From Paractinoplanes bogorensis (GTDB taxonomy: Bacteria > Actinomycetota > Actinomycetes > Mycobacteriales > Micromonosporaceae), in NCBI RefSeq assembly GCF_018829635.1, contig NZ_JAHKKG010000010.1, positions 62,001 through 126,000 of the forward strand: DNA of 64,000 nt, given 5' to 3'. How positions within the stretch are numbered: the first letter of the stretch is position 1; each line of letters begins with the position of its first letter. Below, piece by piece: positions 9,044 to 18,108 of this stretch. The position numbers were made by a program, and so were the translations under genes. The notes below the pieces were generated by a model. That model did not search any database. It worked only from the letters and a program-made list of their open reading frames with translations, and was not told where the DNA came from.

Positions 9044-10780
9044 CCGTCCCTCCATGTCGCCGGCGAGCAGAGCCGCCGCGTCACGTTCCCCCGGGCCGGC
9101 GCTGTGCCGCAGCGCCCGGACGGTCATCTCGCGCATACCCGTGCGCGACGCCAACCGGCGCAGCGTGTCGATCCAGCCGTCGACGCCGGGGTGGCCGTGC
9201 CGTCGGCCGAGCTCGCACTGGGCGTCCAGGATGTAGGCGTCGAGCCACACGTACGGGTCGGCCAGCCGGTTCGACCTCGTACGTGCGTCGGCCAGCATGT
9301 CGAAGGCACGGCCGGTCTCCCCCGCAGCCTCGGCGACCAGGGCCAACGAGCGGGCAGCCATCCCCTCCCAGCAGGGATCGCCGATCTGGCAGGCGCGGGC
9401 GAAGGCCTGCCCAAGGATGCGGGCCGCGCCGGTCGGGTCGCCCGCGGCCAGGCTGGTCTCGCCCCGCAGGGCTTGCGGCCAGGGTAGGAACGCCAGCCAA
9501 TGATCACGCTCGGCCACCCGGATCGAGTCGTCGAGGAGCATCGCGGCCCGGGACAGGTCGCCGATGAGTAGGTGCACCCGGCCGACCATCGACAATGCGT
9601 ATGCCTCGGTGCGGGCGTCGCCGGCCAGGTCGACCGCCCGCTCCAGATGGTCCAGCGCCTGCGGATAGGCGGCCCGGTCGCTCTCGACCGAGCCGAGGTA
9701 GGTGAGCACCCGAGCCGTGATAGCGGGCGCGCCGTCCGCGACTTCGAGGGCGTCGGTCAGCCACCGCTCGGCGCGGTCGTATCGGGCGCGCAGGAAGTCG
9801 ACGTACCCGATCTCGGCTCGGGCCCACGCCGCGGCGGCTCGGTTCCCGACGGCGCTCGCTATCCGGTCGGCCTCGTACAGGGTGGCCAGGCCTTCCTCAT
9901 CCATCCCACGCAGCGAATGGATCAGCGCCTCGCCGAGCCGGAGCCGGGCCGCGACCCGCCACCGGTCGGACTTGGCGGCATCGGCCAGCCGGACCGCGGT
10001 CCGCAGCGACCGCACCCCACTCTCGACCGAACCCGCGGCCACCGCCGCCGCGCCCGACTCGACGATCGCCTCCAGCGAGGCGTCGTCGGTGTCGGGGACG
10101 TCGCGTTCCCGGCGAGCCTCCTCGATGGCGATGCCGGGCCGGACGCCCAGCTCCTTCTCGAACAGCTCGGCCACCGCCGCATACTGCCGCTCGGCCGCCC
10201 GGTCCTCGCCGGCCAGCCGGTACAGCCGGATCACCAGGGCCTGATGGTTCTCGTCGAGCGGATTCATCGCCGCCGCCCGCAGTGCCAGGTCGCGGGCCGG
10301 CCCCAACTCGCCCGCGGCCAGCCGGCCGAGCGCGGCCTCGTGCAGGATCGCCTCGGACGCGGCGGCGATCCGGCGCCGCTCGGAGAGCAGCCACGACTCG
10401 AACGCGGGCGCGCCGCGAATCGTGATGCCGTCGAGCAGCTCGGCCCCGAGACCGGGCAGATCGACCGCAGCGGTCCAGGAGCCGCGGCTGAGGACGTCCA
10501 CGTCGACCACCGCGCCGGCCGGGAGGACCAGCCGGACGGGATCACCGTCGATCTCCACGCCCAGCGCGCGACGGACCTCGGCCAGGCCCCAGCGCAGCGC
10601 CCGCATCGGGTCCTCGGCCTCGGCGTAGAGAAGGCCGGCGAGGCTGCTGCGGGCGAGCGGTCGCTCACTGAGGACGAGACAGGCCAGCAGCGCCCACGTC
10701 TTGCGGCTGCGGACCTGATAGGTGACGCCGTCGGACCGGTCGACCCACGGGGCGCCCAGCAGGTGCACCGTGAGTCCCAC
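9023..10780 (-). CDS. SARP/BTAD-family transcriptional regulator with TPR-like C-terminus
   Basis: 585 residues. The N-terminal ~95 residues form an OmpR-like winged helix typical of SARP/AfsR-type regulators (MGLTVHLLGAP, SRKTWALLACLVL, RALRWGLAEVRRALG). A bacterial transcriptional activation domain (BTAD) follows to about residue 250 (LALRAAAMNPLDENHQALVIRLYRLAGE). The remaining ~330 residues are helical TPR-like repeats (ALDHLERAVDLAGDARTEAYALSMVGRVHLL). No NB-ARC ATPase is present. It starts 13 bp after a DUF4242 gene, suggesting one transcript, and overlaps the NACHT gene by 21 bp tail to tail. Its target genes are not evident. Confidence 0.85.
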   Translation of the reverse strand: MGLTVHLLGAPWVDRSDGVTYQVRSRKTWALLACLVLSERPLARSSLAGLLYAEAEDPMRALRWGLAEVRRALGVEIDGDPVRLVLPAGAVVDVDVLSRGSWTAAVDLPGLGAELLDGITIRGAPAFESWLLSERRRIAAASEAILHEAALGRLAAGELGPARDLALRAAAMNPLDENHQALVIRLYRLAGEDRAAERQYAAVAELFEKELGVRPGIAIEEARRERDVPDTDDASLEAIVESGAAAVAAGSVESGVRSLRTAVRLADAAKSDRWRVAARLRLGEALIHSLRGMDEEGLATLYEADRIASAVGNRAAAAWARAEIGYVDFLRARYDRAERWLTDALEVADGAPAITARVLTYLGSVESDRAAYPQALDHLERAVDLAGDARTEAYALSMVGRVHLLIGDLSRAAMLLDDSIRVAERDHWLAFLPWPQALRGETSLAAGDPTGAARILGQAFARACQIGDPCWEGMAARSLALVAEAAGETGRAFDMLADARTRSNRLADPYVWLDAYILDAQCELGRRHGHPGVDGWIDTLRRLASRTGMREMTVRALRHSAGPGERDAAALLAGDMEGRSERRHR

Positions 10781-10793
10781 CGGTCCTCCTCCG

Positions 10794-11045
10794 TCAGCCT
10801 TGGGAACTGATCGGGTAGATCTCGTCGGCCACCAGCCCGTGCGCCTCGCGGTGGACCGTGTTCGCGGCCTCCGCGTCGGGCGCCTCGACCAGGCAGAAGA
10901 TCTTGCCGGCCTCCTCGTCCACCCAGTACTTCAGATAGTTGACCCCATGACGGCCCTGCGTGGCCAGGTCGGCTTCGTGCGCGGCGGCGACATCCTTCGC
11001 CGACACGCCACCCTCGACGTTGTGCACGTCCATGAAAACGGGCAT
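10794..11045 (-). CDS. DUF4242 / SCO4226-like nickel-binding protein
   Basis: An 83-residue protein starting at the ATG at 11045 (AGGAG seven bases upstream). It matches the small ferredoxin-like DUF4242 family, represented by the nickel-binding SCO4226 of Streptomyces: PVFMDVHNVEGGVSAKDVAAAH at the N-terminus, then YLKYWVDEEAGKIFCLVEAPD and AHREAHGL-type segments. The H and C residues that could bind metal are present. It is the first gene of a likely two-gene unit with the BTAD regulator downstream. Physiological role is unknown; metal binding is inferred from the family. Confidence 0.8.
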   Translation of the reverse strand: MPVFMDVHNVEGGVSAKDVAAAHEADLATQGRHGVNYLKYWVDEEAGKIFCLVEAPDAEAANTVHREAHGLVADEIYPISSQG

Positions 11046-11062
11046 GGCATTGCTCCTGACGG

Positions 11063-11097
11063 GAGAACGCCCCCGGGGCTGTCCCGGAGGCGTTCTC
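11063..11097 (-). terminator. Strong stem-loop between M4 protease and DUF4242 gene
   Basis: GAGAACGCC (11063-11071) pairs perfectly with GGCGTTCTC (11089-11097). The 17-nt interior is itself GC-rich and partly self-complementary. On the minus strand it lies 40 bp past the protease stop and just before the DUF4242 ribosome site. There is no U-tract. It may end the protease transcript or act as an attenuator or stabiliser of the following mRNA. Confidence 0.55.
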
Positions 11098-11136
11098 ATC
11101 AGACAACCGGACCGTTTGACGGGCCGTTTGACAGCG

Positions 11137-12666
11137 TCAGCAGGTGGGCTCGCCGGACTGGGCGGGCAGGCTGACCGCGTTCCAGGCCGCCTTGACCGCG
11201 TTGAACTGGGTGCAACTGCCCGGGTTCAGGTTCTTGGCCGCCTGCAGGGTCCAGACCCGATATTTCCCGTACGAGGAACTGGACGTCTTCAGGAGCATGG
11301 CGTTGTACATGATCTTGATGGCGGCCTGGATGCCCACGCCCGTGACGGTGGTGCCGTTGCAGGTCGAGCTGGCCGGCTGACCGTTGCCGCTGCTGCCCTG
11401 GGCCAGCAGGTAGAACCAGTGGTTGCCCGGTCCGGCGGCCGAGTGCACCTCGGAGCCCGGCGTGCTGCTCGAGTAGCAGTTGGCGTCCCCGGCCAGCGAC
11501 GGGTTGTACATGTAGCGGATCGGGCCGCTGCCGACCAGGTTCACTTCCTCGCCGACCTGGTAGTCGAACGGGTCGTTGGGGTTGGCCGCGTACGCCTCGG
11601 TCGCCGCCCCGATCGTGTCGGCGACGAACTCCTGGGTGCCACCCTTCGAGATGCCGCCCGGGGTCTTGTCGTCGATGCCGTGGCCCAGCTCGTGGCCGAC
11701 CACGTCGAGCGACGAGATCCAGCGACCGGCGGTGTTCTTGCCGATCTGGATCTGCGTGCCGTCGTAGTACGCGTTCTGCTGGTTGAGCCCGACCCGGATC
11801 GGCCAGGCGCCGCCCGAGCCGTTCTGGCCGTTGCGGCCCAGCCACGCGGTCAGCATCGCCTTCTGCTTCTGCGCCACGTAGAGCGCGTCGACGCAGCCGG
11901 TCTCCTTGCTGGTGCCGTTGCCGTTGCCCCACACGTTGTCGGAGTCGCTGAAGGTCACCCGGGTGGACGCGTCCTGGCAGCTCAGGTTCGTGATCGACGG
12001 GTCCTTGAGGGAGTACGTCGAGCCGGACTGCGTGGTGTTGAGGGAGACCGTCCCGTTGATCCAGCCGGTTCCGGTTCCGGTGGCCTCGGTGACGTGCTCC
12101 TCGGTGGACAGCACCTTGCCGGTGGCCGCGTCGACGTTCACGGTCAGTCGGCTGACGCCCTCGGCGCTCGTGCCGTTGATCGTGGTCTCGTACGCGAGCC
12201 GGGCCGCCGCGCCCTCGGTCGCGATCACCACGAGCCGGGTGCCCTCGACGTTCTCGACCGTCTTGAGCTGGGCCTTCGAGGTGGCGACGGCCGCGCTCTG
12301 GCCGACCTTGGCGACGGTCGACAGCTCGCCGATGGCGCTGCTCTGGGCAACCGAGGTGTAGCGGGTCGCGCCGGCGCTGTCGGTGACCACGACGAAGTCG
12401 CCGCCCTTGACCGGGAAGCCCTTGTACGTACGGTCGTAGGCCGCGTACGTGAGGCCCTGCGACTTGTAGACCTGCCGCCGCTGGAACGTGTCGTACGCGC
12501 CGGCCCGCAGAGCGGACGGCCGGGCCGCGACCACGGCGTCGGCCGCGGCGACCGCGTCCACCGCCGGGGCGGTCGGCTGCGCGACCGCCGGGCCGGACAC
12601 CGCGACCAGCGCCGAGGCGGCCGCGGTACCGGCGGCCAAGGCGATGACCAGGGGGGTTCGCACCAT
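11137..12666 (-). CDS. Secreted M4-family (thermolysin-like) metallopeptidase
   Basis: 509 residues. The ATG at 12666 follows AAAGGAG. A signal peptide (about 1-29) precedes a propeptide with an FTP-like region. The catalytic domain carries the zinc site H325-E-L-G-H329, with the downstream Glu in GTQEFVADTIGAATEAY and the catalytic histidine in EVHSAAGPGNHWFY. The C-terminus (TCTQFNAVKAAW-like, PGSCTQFNAVKAAWNAVS) is typical of M4 peptidases. The enzyme is expected to be secreted as a zymogen and to degrade extracellular protein. It is transcribed alone, divergent from the histidine kinase; a GC hairpin follows its stop. Confidence 0.93.
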   Translation of the reverse strand: MVRTPLVIALAAGTAAASALVAVSGPAVAQPTAPAVDAVAAADAVVAARPSALRAGAYDTFQRRQVYKSQGLTYAAYDRTYKGFPVKGGDFVVVTDSAGATRYTSVAQSSAIGELSTVAKVGQSAAVATSKAQLKTVENVEGTRLVVIATEGAAARLAYETTINGTSAEGVSRLTVNVDAATGKVLSTEEHVTEATGTGTGWINGTVSLNTTQSGSTYSLKDPSITNLSCQDASTRVTFSDSDNVWGNGNGTSKETGCVDALYVAQKQKAMLTAWLGRNGQNGSGGAWPIRVGLNQQNAYYDGTQIQIGKNTAGRWISSLDVVGHELGHGIDDKTPGGISKGGTQEFVADTIGAATEAYAANPNDPFDYQVGEEVNLVGSGPIRYMYNPSLAGDANCYSSSTPGSEVHSAAGPGNHWFYLLAQGSSGNGQPASSTCNGTTVTGVGIQAAIKIMYNAMLLKTSSSSYGKYRVWTLQAAKNLNPGSCTQFNAVKAAWNAVSLPAQSGEPTC

Positions 12667-12815
12667 GTCGGTGTTCTCCTTTCCCGCCCGTCGGGGGGTA
12701 TCAAGGGCGGAACACCCGGAACGCTATATACCGTCATCGATGTACGAATCAGGGAAAACCCTCGTACCGCCGGAACCAGCCGTACGGGTGTCGCGGGCGG
12801 CTCCGGGCCGGGCCG

Positions 12816-15008
12816 ATGATGACGGGCATGGGTGACCGCACGAGGCGGTGGCCGGCGGTGCTGGCCGCACTCCTCGTCGTGCTGGGCGTGATCGGCGCCG
12901 CGGCCCGCCTGGACGCCCCGTCGGACGGCAGCGTGATCCGGTTCGGCGGCGCGGCCTGGCGGGGCGACGCGGTGCGGGTGCGGGTCACCGGCGAGACCGC
13001 CCTGCGCGACGGCGACGAAGTGACCTCGATCGGCGGCAACCGGCTCACCGGCGGCCTCGAGGTCCGGATCGGCGACACCGTCCCGTACGAACTGCGCGCC
13101 GGCGGCACCCGCGACGTCACCCTGACCCGGGCCGACCTCGGGGGCCCGGTCCGCGACGGGTGGGGCGACCTGGTCTTCGTCGTCTCGCTGGCGTTGCTCG
13201 CGGTCGCGCTCTCGGTACGCCGGCCGGACGAGCCCGCCGTCCCGCCGCTGCTCGTGGCGGCCGCGGGACTGTTCGGCAGCACGGTCGTGGTGGTCGCCGG
13301 ACTCCCGGCGGTCGCGCTGGCGATCGGCGGTCCGGGTCCGGTCCTGTACTTCGCGAACACCGCCGGCGCGTACTCGATCGCCTGGGGCGCGTTGTTCGTG
13401 CTGGCCCTGCGCTTCACCCCGGACCATCCGTGGGCCCGACCAGCAGTGATCCGGGCCGGCTACGCGGCGCCGCTGCTCGCGATGCTGGCCGTGACGATCG
13501 GCGCCGCCCTCACCGGTCCGAACGCGGTGACCCGGTACACGACCCTGGTCGTCGCGCAGAACGCGGTCGTGACGGTGACCGCGCTGGCCGCGATCGTCGC
13601 CGGTACGGTCGCCTACCGGAAAGGCCGCGACCCGGCCACCCGCGCCCGGCTGCGCTGGCTGGCCGGCAGCGGCCTGCTGTCCCTCGCGCTCGGCCTGGCC
13701 GGATGGCAGATCCCCACCCTGCTGACCGGCGAGCCGCTGCTGCCGGACGGCGCGCTCGGCCTGGCGGCCATGCCGTTCGTGGGCGGGCTGGCCGTCGCGC
13801 TGCGCCGCCACCGGCTCTTCGACATCGAGCGCCTGGCCAACCGGTCGCTGGTCTACGCCGCGGTGGTGACCGTGCTGGCCGGTCTCTACACCGCCGTGGT
13901 GGCCGTGCTCGTGTCGGTGCTCCGGATCTCCGACGCGGTGGCCGCCGCCCTGGCCGCGGCGCTGGCCGCGCTCGCCCTGGCCCCGCTGCGCTCCGGGGCC
14001 GAGGGCCTGGTCAACCGCCTGATGTACGGCAACCGCGACGACCCGGCCCGGGTGCTGGCCGGGCTGGGCGGCCGGCTCGAGAAGGTCATGCTGCCCGGCG
14101 ACGTCTCCCCCACCGTGGTCGAGACCGTCGCCCGGTCGCTGCGGGTGCCGTACGTGGCGATCGACGTCGGTGACGGCGAACGGCCGGTGGCCTCGTTCGG
14201 GGAACCGGTCGGGGCCGTCCACATCGAGGTGCTCCACCACTACGGCGAACCGGTGGGCCGGTTACGGGTGTCCGGGCGGGGCGTGGACGATCCCCTGGAA
14301 CCGGCCGACCTGGCGCTGATCCGGTCGCTGGCCCAGCAGATCGGACCGGCGCTGCAGGCCGTACGCCTGCACGACGACCTGGTCCGCTCGCGGGCCGAGC
14401 TGGTCGCGCTGCGCGAGGACGAGCGCCGCCGGCTGCGCCGCGAGCTGCACGACGGCCTCGGCCCGGCGCTGGCCGCGATCGCGCTGAAGGCCGGACTGGC
14501 CGCACGCCAGGTGCCCGACGGTCCCGCCCGGGTGCTGCTGGGCGAGATCGGCGACGAGGTCCGGTCCAGCCTGACCGACGTCCGGCGGGTGGTCGACGCG
14601 CTGCGCCCGCCCGTGCTCGACGAGCTGGGCCTGGTCGCGGCGGTGCGGGCCCGGGCCGCCGCGCTCACCGCCGACCTGGTGATCGAGGTGATCGGCCCGG
14701 ACGACCGGACGGCGCTGCCGGCGGCGGTGGAGATCGCGGCGTACCGGATCGCGGTCGAGGGGATGACCAACGCGGCCCGGCACAGCGGCGGCACCACCTG
14801 CACGGTGACCATCGAGACGGGCGAGCGCGAGGTCCGGGTCGAGGTGCGCGACGACGGCGGCGGACTGGCCGATTCCCGTACGCCGGGGGTCGGGCTGCGC
14901 TCGATGCGCGAGCGGGCCGCGGAGCTCGGCGGCGAGTGCGCGGTCGAGACGGCGGGCGGCACGGTGGTCTTCGCGCGTCTGCCGCTGCGGGTCGGAGCGC
15001 TGCGATGA
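12816..15008 (+). CDS. Membrane sensor histidine kinase, NarL/DesK type (HisKA_3)
   Basis: About 730 residues. ATGs at 12816, 12819 and 12828 are all possible and none has a clear ribosome site. A first TM helix is followed by a ~100-residue extracytoplasmic loop with PDZ-like character, then about seven more helices (to ~residue 395). A GAF-like cytoplasmic region precedes the HisKA_3 dimerisation helix RRLRRELHDGLGPAL with the phospho-acceptor H545, and a HATPase_c domain (AARHSGGT N-box, DDGGGL, GVGLRSMRERA). It overlaps the response regulator gene by ATGA, so the two are translationally coupled. The stimulus is unknown; the downstream oxidase cluster is a candidate target. Confidence 0.9.
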   Translation: MMTGMGDRTRRWPAVLAALLVVLGVIGAAARLDAPSDGSVIRFGGAAWRGDAVRVRVTGETALRDGDEVTSIGGNRLTGGLEVRIGDTVPYELRAGGTRDVTLTRADLGGPVRDGWGDLVFVVSLALLAVALSVRRPDEPAVPPLLVAAAGLFGSTVVVVAGLPAVALAIGGPGPVLYFANTAGAYSIAWGALFVLALRFTPDHPWARPAVIRAGYAAPLLAMLAVTIGAALTGPNAVTRYTTLVVAQNAVVTVTALAAIVAGTVAYRKGRDPATRARLRWLAGSGLLSLALGLAGWQIPTLLTGEPLLPDGALGLAAMPFVGGLAVALRRHRLFDIERLANRSLVYAAVVTVLAGLYTAVVAVLVSVLRISDAVAAALAAALAALALAPLRSGAEGLVNRLMYGNRDDPARVLAGLGGRLEKVMLPGDVSPTVVETVARSLRVPYVAIDVGDGERPVASFGEPVGAVHIEVLHHYGEPVGRLRVSGRGVDDPLEPADLALIRSLAQQIGPALQAVRLHDDLVRSRAELVALREDERRRLRRELHDGLGPALAAIALKAGLAARQVPDGPARVLLGEIGDEVRSSLTDVRRVVDALRPPVLDELGLVAAVRARAAALTADLVIEVIGPDDRTALPAAVEIAAYRIAVEGMTNAARHSGGTTCTVTIETGEREVRVEVRDDGGGLADSRTPGVGLRSMRERAAELGGECAVETAGGTVVFARLPLRVGALR

Positions 15009-15631
15009 TCCGGCTGGTGCTGGCCGACGACCATCCCGTGTTCGCCCGGGGACTGCGGGCCGTCTTCGAGGCCGAGGACGACTGCACCGTGGCCGAGGTG
15101 GCGGGCACCGGCCGCGGCGCGATCGAGGCGGCCCTCCGGCACCACCCGGACGTAGCAGTGCTCGACATCGCCATGCCGGACGGCGACGGCCTGTGGGCGG
15201 CCGCGCAGATGCGGTCGGCCGGGCTGACCACCCGGGTGCTGATGCTGACCCTGGCCGACGACGACGTGAGCGTGTTCGCCGCGCTGCGGGCCGGTGCCTG
15301 CGGCTACACCCTCAAGGGCGCGCACCCGGACGACATCGTGGCCGCGGTGCGCGCGGTGGCCCGGGGCGAGGCGGTGTTCGGCGCCGGGGTGGCCGACCGG
15401 ATGCTGCGGCACTTCTCGCGCACCGTCACCACGGCACCGTTCCCCCAGCTGACCGAGCGCGAGCACGAGGTGCTGCGCCTGTTGGCCGCCGGGTCGGACA
15501 ACACGACGATCGGCCGGCGGCTGGGTGTCAGCAGTAAGACAGTGCGCAACCACGTCTCCAACGTCATCACGAAACTGCAGGTCAACGACCGTACGGCCGC
15601 GGTCGTGCGGGCCCGCGAGGCCGGTCTGTAG
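15005..15631 (+). CDS. NarL/FixJ-family response regulator
   Basis: 208 residues. The ATG at 15005 overlaps the kinase stop. The receiver domain carries the acidic pair (LADDH), phospho-acceptor D54 in VLDIAMPDG, the conserved T/S position in LMLTLADD and K in YTLKGAHPDD. The C-terminal LuxR-type HTH reads LTEREHEVLRLLAAGSDN with VSSKTVRNHVSNVITKL. It is the partner of the adjacent kinase. A GC-rich dyad lies between its stop and the next gene and could be either a terminator or a binding site. Confidence 0.93.
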   Translation: MIRLVLADDHPVFARGLRAVFEAEDDCTVAEVAGTGRGAIEAALRHHPDVAVLDIAMPDGDGLWAAAQMRSAGLTTRVLMLTLADDDVSVFAALRAGACGYTLKGAHPDDIVAAVRAVARGEAVFGAGVADRMLRHFSRTVTTAPFPQLTEREHEVLRLLAAGSDNTTIGRRLGVSSKTVRNHVSNVITKLQVNDRTAAVVRAREAGL

Positions 15632-15643
15632 AAAACCTCCCGG

Positions 15644-15683
15644 CCGCGGCGGGACATCGTCCCGTGACGCCGGGACGCCGCGG
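15644..15683 (+). promoter_or_regulatory. GC-rich inverted repeat between response regulator and membrane-protein gene
   Basis: CCGCGGCG (15644-15651) is the inverse of CGCCGCGG (15676-15683). A smaller hairpin GGGAC-atc-GTCCC (15651-15663) lies inside. It could terminate the two-component transcript or serve as a regulator site for the next operon; there is no U-tract. Confidence 0.4.
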
Positions 15684-15700
15684 GGGCGACGGTTCCTCCC

Positions 15701-16279
15701 ATGACCACCGGTCTGCTCACCTGCCGGATTCCGGCCCGGCCGCTCGCCGTCGTCAGCGGCGTCTTCGGCCTGGCCGCCGGGCTCTGCTTCGCGCTGTTCG
15801 CGGCCGGCCGGTGGGAACGGGCCGGGCTCGCGGCCGACGTGCTCGGCTCGGTGCAGCTGATCACGCTGGCGCCGGTCGCCCTGGCGCTGGGCGAGCGGAT
15901 GCGGACCGAGCGGGCCGTGCGGATCGCCTGTGTTGTCGTCGCGGCGGCCGCCGTGCTGACCCCGGTGCTGGAAATCGTCACCCGGCAAGGTATCTGGCCC
16001 AGTGCCGTGTGCTCCTACCTCATATTCGTCTGGATTCTGCTGGTCAGCCTGACCGGCCACCGGCGGCGCAGCCTGCCCCGGCCGGTCACCCGGGCCGGTC
16101 TGCTGATCGGGGCCGCGCTGCTCGCCGGCCTGGTCCTGCTGCTGCCCGGCCTGGTCACGCCGGAGCCGCTGCGGCGGGTGTTCCTGGCCGCCGGCGTCGG
16201 CATCGGTGTGCTGGCCACGGCCGCCCAGCCGGTCTTCACCCTGCTGCTCGGCCGCCACGTGTTCAAGGAGGAACCATGA
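15701..16279 (+). CDS. Six-helix membrane protein of unknown function
   Basis: 192 residues, ATG at 15701 just after TCCTCCC (no clear ribosome site). Around six hydrophobic helices are separated by short Arg-rich loops (GLAAGLCFALFAAG, LITLAPVALALG, AVLTPVLEIV, YLIFVWILLVSL, LIGAALLAGLVLLLPG, VLATAAQPVFTLLLG). No recognised domain. Its stop overlaps the next gene by ATGA, and that gene overlaps the multicopper oxidase, giving a tightly coupled three-gene operon. A supporting role for the oxidase is inferred from position only. Confidence 0.75.
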   Translation: MTTGLLTCRIPARPLAVVSGVFGLAAGLCFALFAAGRWERAGLAADVLGSVQLITLAPVALALGERMRTERAVRIACVVVAAAAVLTPVLEIVTRQGIWPSAVCSYLIFVWILLVSLTGHRRRSLPRPVTRAGLLIGAALLAGLVLLLPGLVTPEPLRRVFLAAGVGIGVLATAAQPVFTLLLGRHVFKEEP

Positions 16280-16737
16280 GAAAGACCTATCGCATCCTCG
16301 CCTATGTCGTCGCCGCCGAGGTCGTCGTGCAGGCGATCGCCATCGCCTGGTTCGTGGCCGGGCTGGGCAACTGGGTGACCGGCGGCGGTGTGCTCGACAA
16401 CGCCGCGATCGAGAGCGACGACATGGCGTTCCCCGAGCTGTACGGGCTGATCGTGCACGGCATCAACGGCAGCATCGTGGTGCCGGTGATCGCGCTGGCC
16501 CTGCTGATCGTCGCGTTCTTCGCCAAGATCCCGGGCGGGATCAAGTGGGCCGTCATCGTCCTCGTGCTGACCGTCCTGCAGGGACAACTCGGCTATCTCG
16601 GCCACGACTACCCGGCCGCGGGCGGCGTGCACGGCCTCAACGCGCTCGCGCTGTTCACCGTCGCCCTGGTCGCGGCGCGGCGCGCACCGGCCCGCGAACC
16701 CCGCCCGGCCGAGGCGGCGACGGTCGGGAATGGCTAG
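16276..16737 (+). CDS. Four-helix membrane protein (DUF6220-like)
   Basis: 153 residues with a strong AAGGAGG ribosome site before the ATG at 16276. Four hydrophobic helices are visible (ILAYVVAAEVVVQAIAIAWF, VVPVIALALLIVAFFA, WAVIVLVLTVLQGQLGYLG, LNALALFTVALVAA). Conserved-looking polar residues (HGINGS, GHDYP, VHGLNA) lie at helix ends. The pattern resembles small DUF6220 proteins, though I am not certain of the family. It overlaps its neighbours by 4 and 8 bp, so it is translated together with the six-helix protein and the multicopper oxidase. The His residues could hint at haem or copper handling, an inference. Confidence 0.7.
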   Translation: MRKTYRILAYVVAAEVVVQAIAIAWFVAGLGNWVTGGGVLDNAAIESDDMAFPELYGLIVHGINGSIVVPVIALALLIVAFFAKIPGGIKWAVIVLVLTVLQGQLGYLGHDYPAAGGVHGLNALALFTVALVAARRAPAREPRPAEAATVGNG

Positions 16738-18106
16738 GTGGCGGCTGGTGGCCGCGGGGGTGGCCACCGCCGCGATCGTCGGGCCGATCGGCTATCTGTG
16801 GCAGGACAGCCTGCTGCCGGACACGTACTCCGCGATGACCATGGGGTACGCGGACACCGGCGGCGGACCGTCCCACCGCGAGCACGGCGGGGGCCGCCCG
16901 GTCTCCGAGCTCACCGTGGCCGCCGGGCGCCGGGCGGACGTGTCGATGACGATGGTGGCCCGGTTCGAGGGGGGCCGGTACACGATCAACGGCACGACGC
17001 CCGGTCCCCCGGTGCTGGCCGCGCGGGGCGACCTGGTCGAGGTGAAGCTGGTCAACGACAACGTGCCCGCCGGCGTGACCCTGCACTGGCACGGCGTCGA
17101 CGTGCCGAACGCGATGGACGGCGTCGCCGGCGTCACCCAGGACGCGGTCATGCCCGGCGAGTCGTTCGTCTACCGGTTCCGCGCCGACCGGACCGGGACG
17201 TACTGGTACCACTCCCACCAGATCTCGCACGAGCAGGTCATCAAGGGGCTGTTCGGCGCGGTCGTCATCGGCGGGGCGCGGACCGACACGACCGCGCTCG
17301 TGCATCTCTACAGCGGTGGCAAACACACGGTGAACGGGGTGGCCGCCGATCTGCCGGTCGCGGCGGCCGCCGGAGCCAAGGTGCGGCTGCGGATCGTCAA
17401 CACCGACAGCGGGCCGATGGACGCCTGGACGGGTGGGCCGTACCGGCTGCTGGCGGTCGACGGCACCGACGTCCACGACCCGGCTCCGATCACCGGGCGG
17501 TCGGTGCGGATCACCGCCGGCGGGCGCGCCGACCTCGAAGTCACCGCGCCGGCCCGCGTGCAACTGGGGGGCAGCCCCAGCATCGTGGTCGGCACGGGCG
17601 CGCCGGCCGTCGGGCGGCCCTCCGCGGTTGTCGACCTGCTCGCGTACGGGAAAGCCTCTCCGGTTGCCCTCGGACCGGTCACCCGGACCTTCCGCTACGA
17701 CATCGGCCGGCGTCTCGGCTTCGTCGACGGGCGGCCCGGCAACTGGTGGACGGTCAACGGCCACATGCTGCCCGACCTGCCGATGTTCGAGGTGAGTGCG
17801 GGTGACGTGGTGCGGATGCGGATCAGCAACGACAGCGGCGAGGTGCACCCGATGCATCTGCACGGGCATCACATGCTGGTGCTCGCGCGGGACGGGGTGG
17901 CGGCAACCGGGAGCCCGTGGTGGGTCGATTCGCTCAACGTCGCCGACCACGAGACGTACGAGGTGGAGTTCGTGGCCGACAACCCGGGCATCTGGTCGGA
18001 CCACTGCCACAACCTCAAGCACGCCAAGGAGGGGCTGGTCGTGCACCTGATGTACGACGGGATCGCCACGCCCTATGTCATCGGCGGGCGCAACGCCCCC
18101 GAGTGA
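16730..18106 (+). CDS. Multicopper oxidase (Cu-dependent, extracytoplasmic)
   Basis: 458 residues starting at the ATG at 16730, inside the previous gene's end. An N-terminal hydrophobic anchor (MARWRLVAAGVATAAIVGPIG) is followed by cupredoxin domains. All copper-binding motifs are present: LHWHGVD, YWYHSHQ, HPMHLHGHH and DHCHNLKHAKEGL. The enzyme is expected to oxidise phenols or metal ions and reduce oxygen to water at the cell surface. Loss or gain of substrate specificity cannot be judged from sequence. It is the last gene of the three-gene unit and ends two bases from the convergent kinase gene. Confidence 0.92.
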   Translation: MARWRLVAAGVATAAIVGPIGYLWQDSLLPDTYSAMTMGYADTGGGPSHREHGGGRPVSELTVAAGRRADVSMTMVARFEGGRYTINGTTPGPPVLAARGDLVEVKLVNDNVPAGVTLHWHGVDVPNAMDGVAGVTQDAVMPGESFVYRFRADRTGTYWYHSHQISHEQVIKGLFGAVVIGGARTDTTALVHLYSGGKHTVNGVAADLPVAAAAGAKVRLRIVNTDSGPMDAWTGGPYRLLAVDGTDVHDPAPITGRSVRITAGGRADLEVTAPARVQLGGSPSIVVGTGAPAVGRPSAVVDLLAYGKASPVALGPVTRTFRYDIGRRLGFVDGRPGNWWTVNGHMLPDLPMFEVSAGDVVRMRISNDSGEVHPMHLHGHHMLVLARDGVAATGSPWWVDSLNVADHETYEVEFVADNPGIWSDHCHNLKHAKEGLVVHLMYDGIATPYVIGGRNAPE

Positions 18107-18108
18107 AC

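Noticed and set aside
12225..14240. Long minus-strand frame beyond the M4 protease
   Set aside because: Antisense of the histidine kinase; composed of low-complexity Gln/His/Arg/Gly residues.
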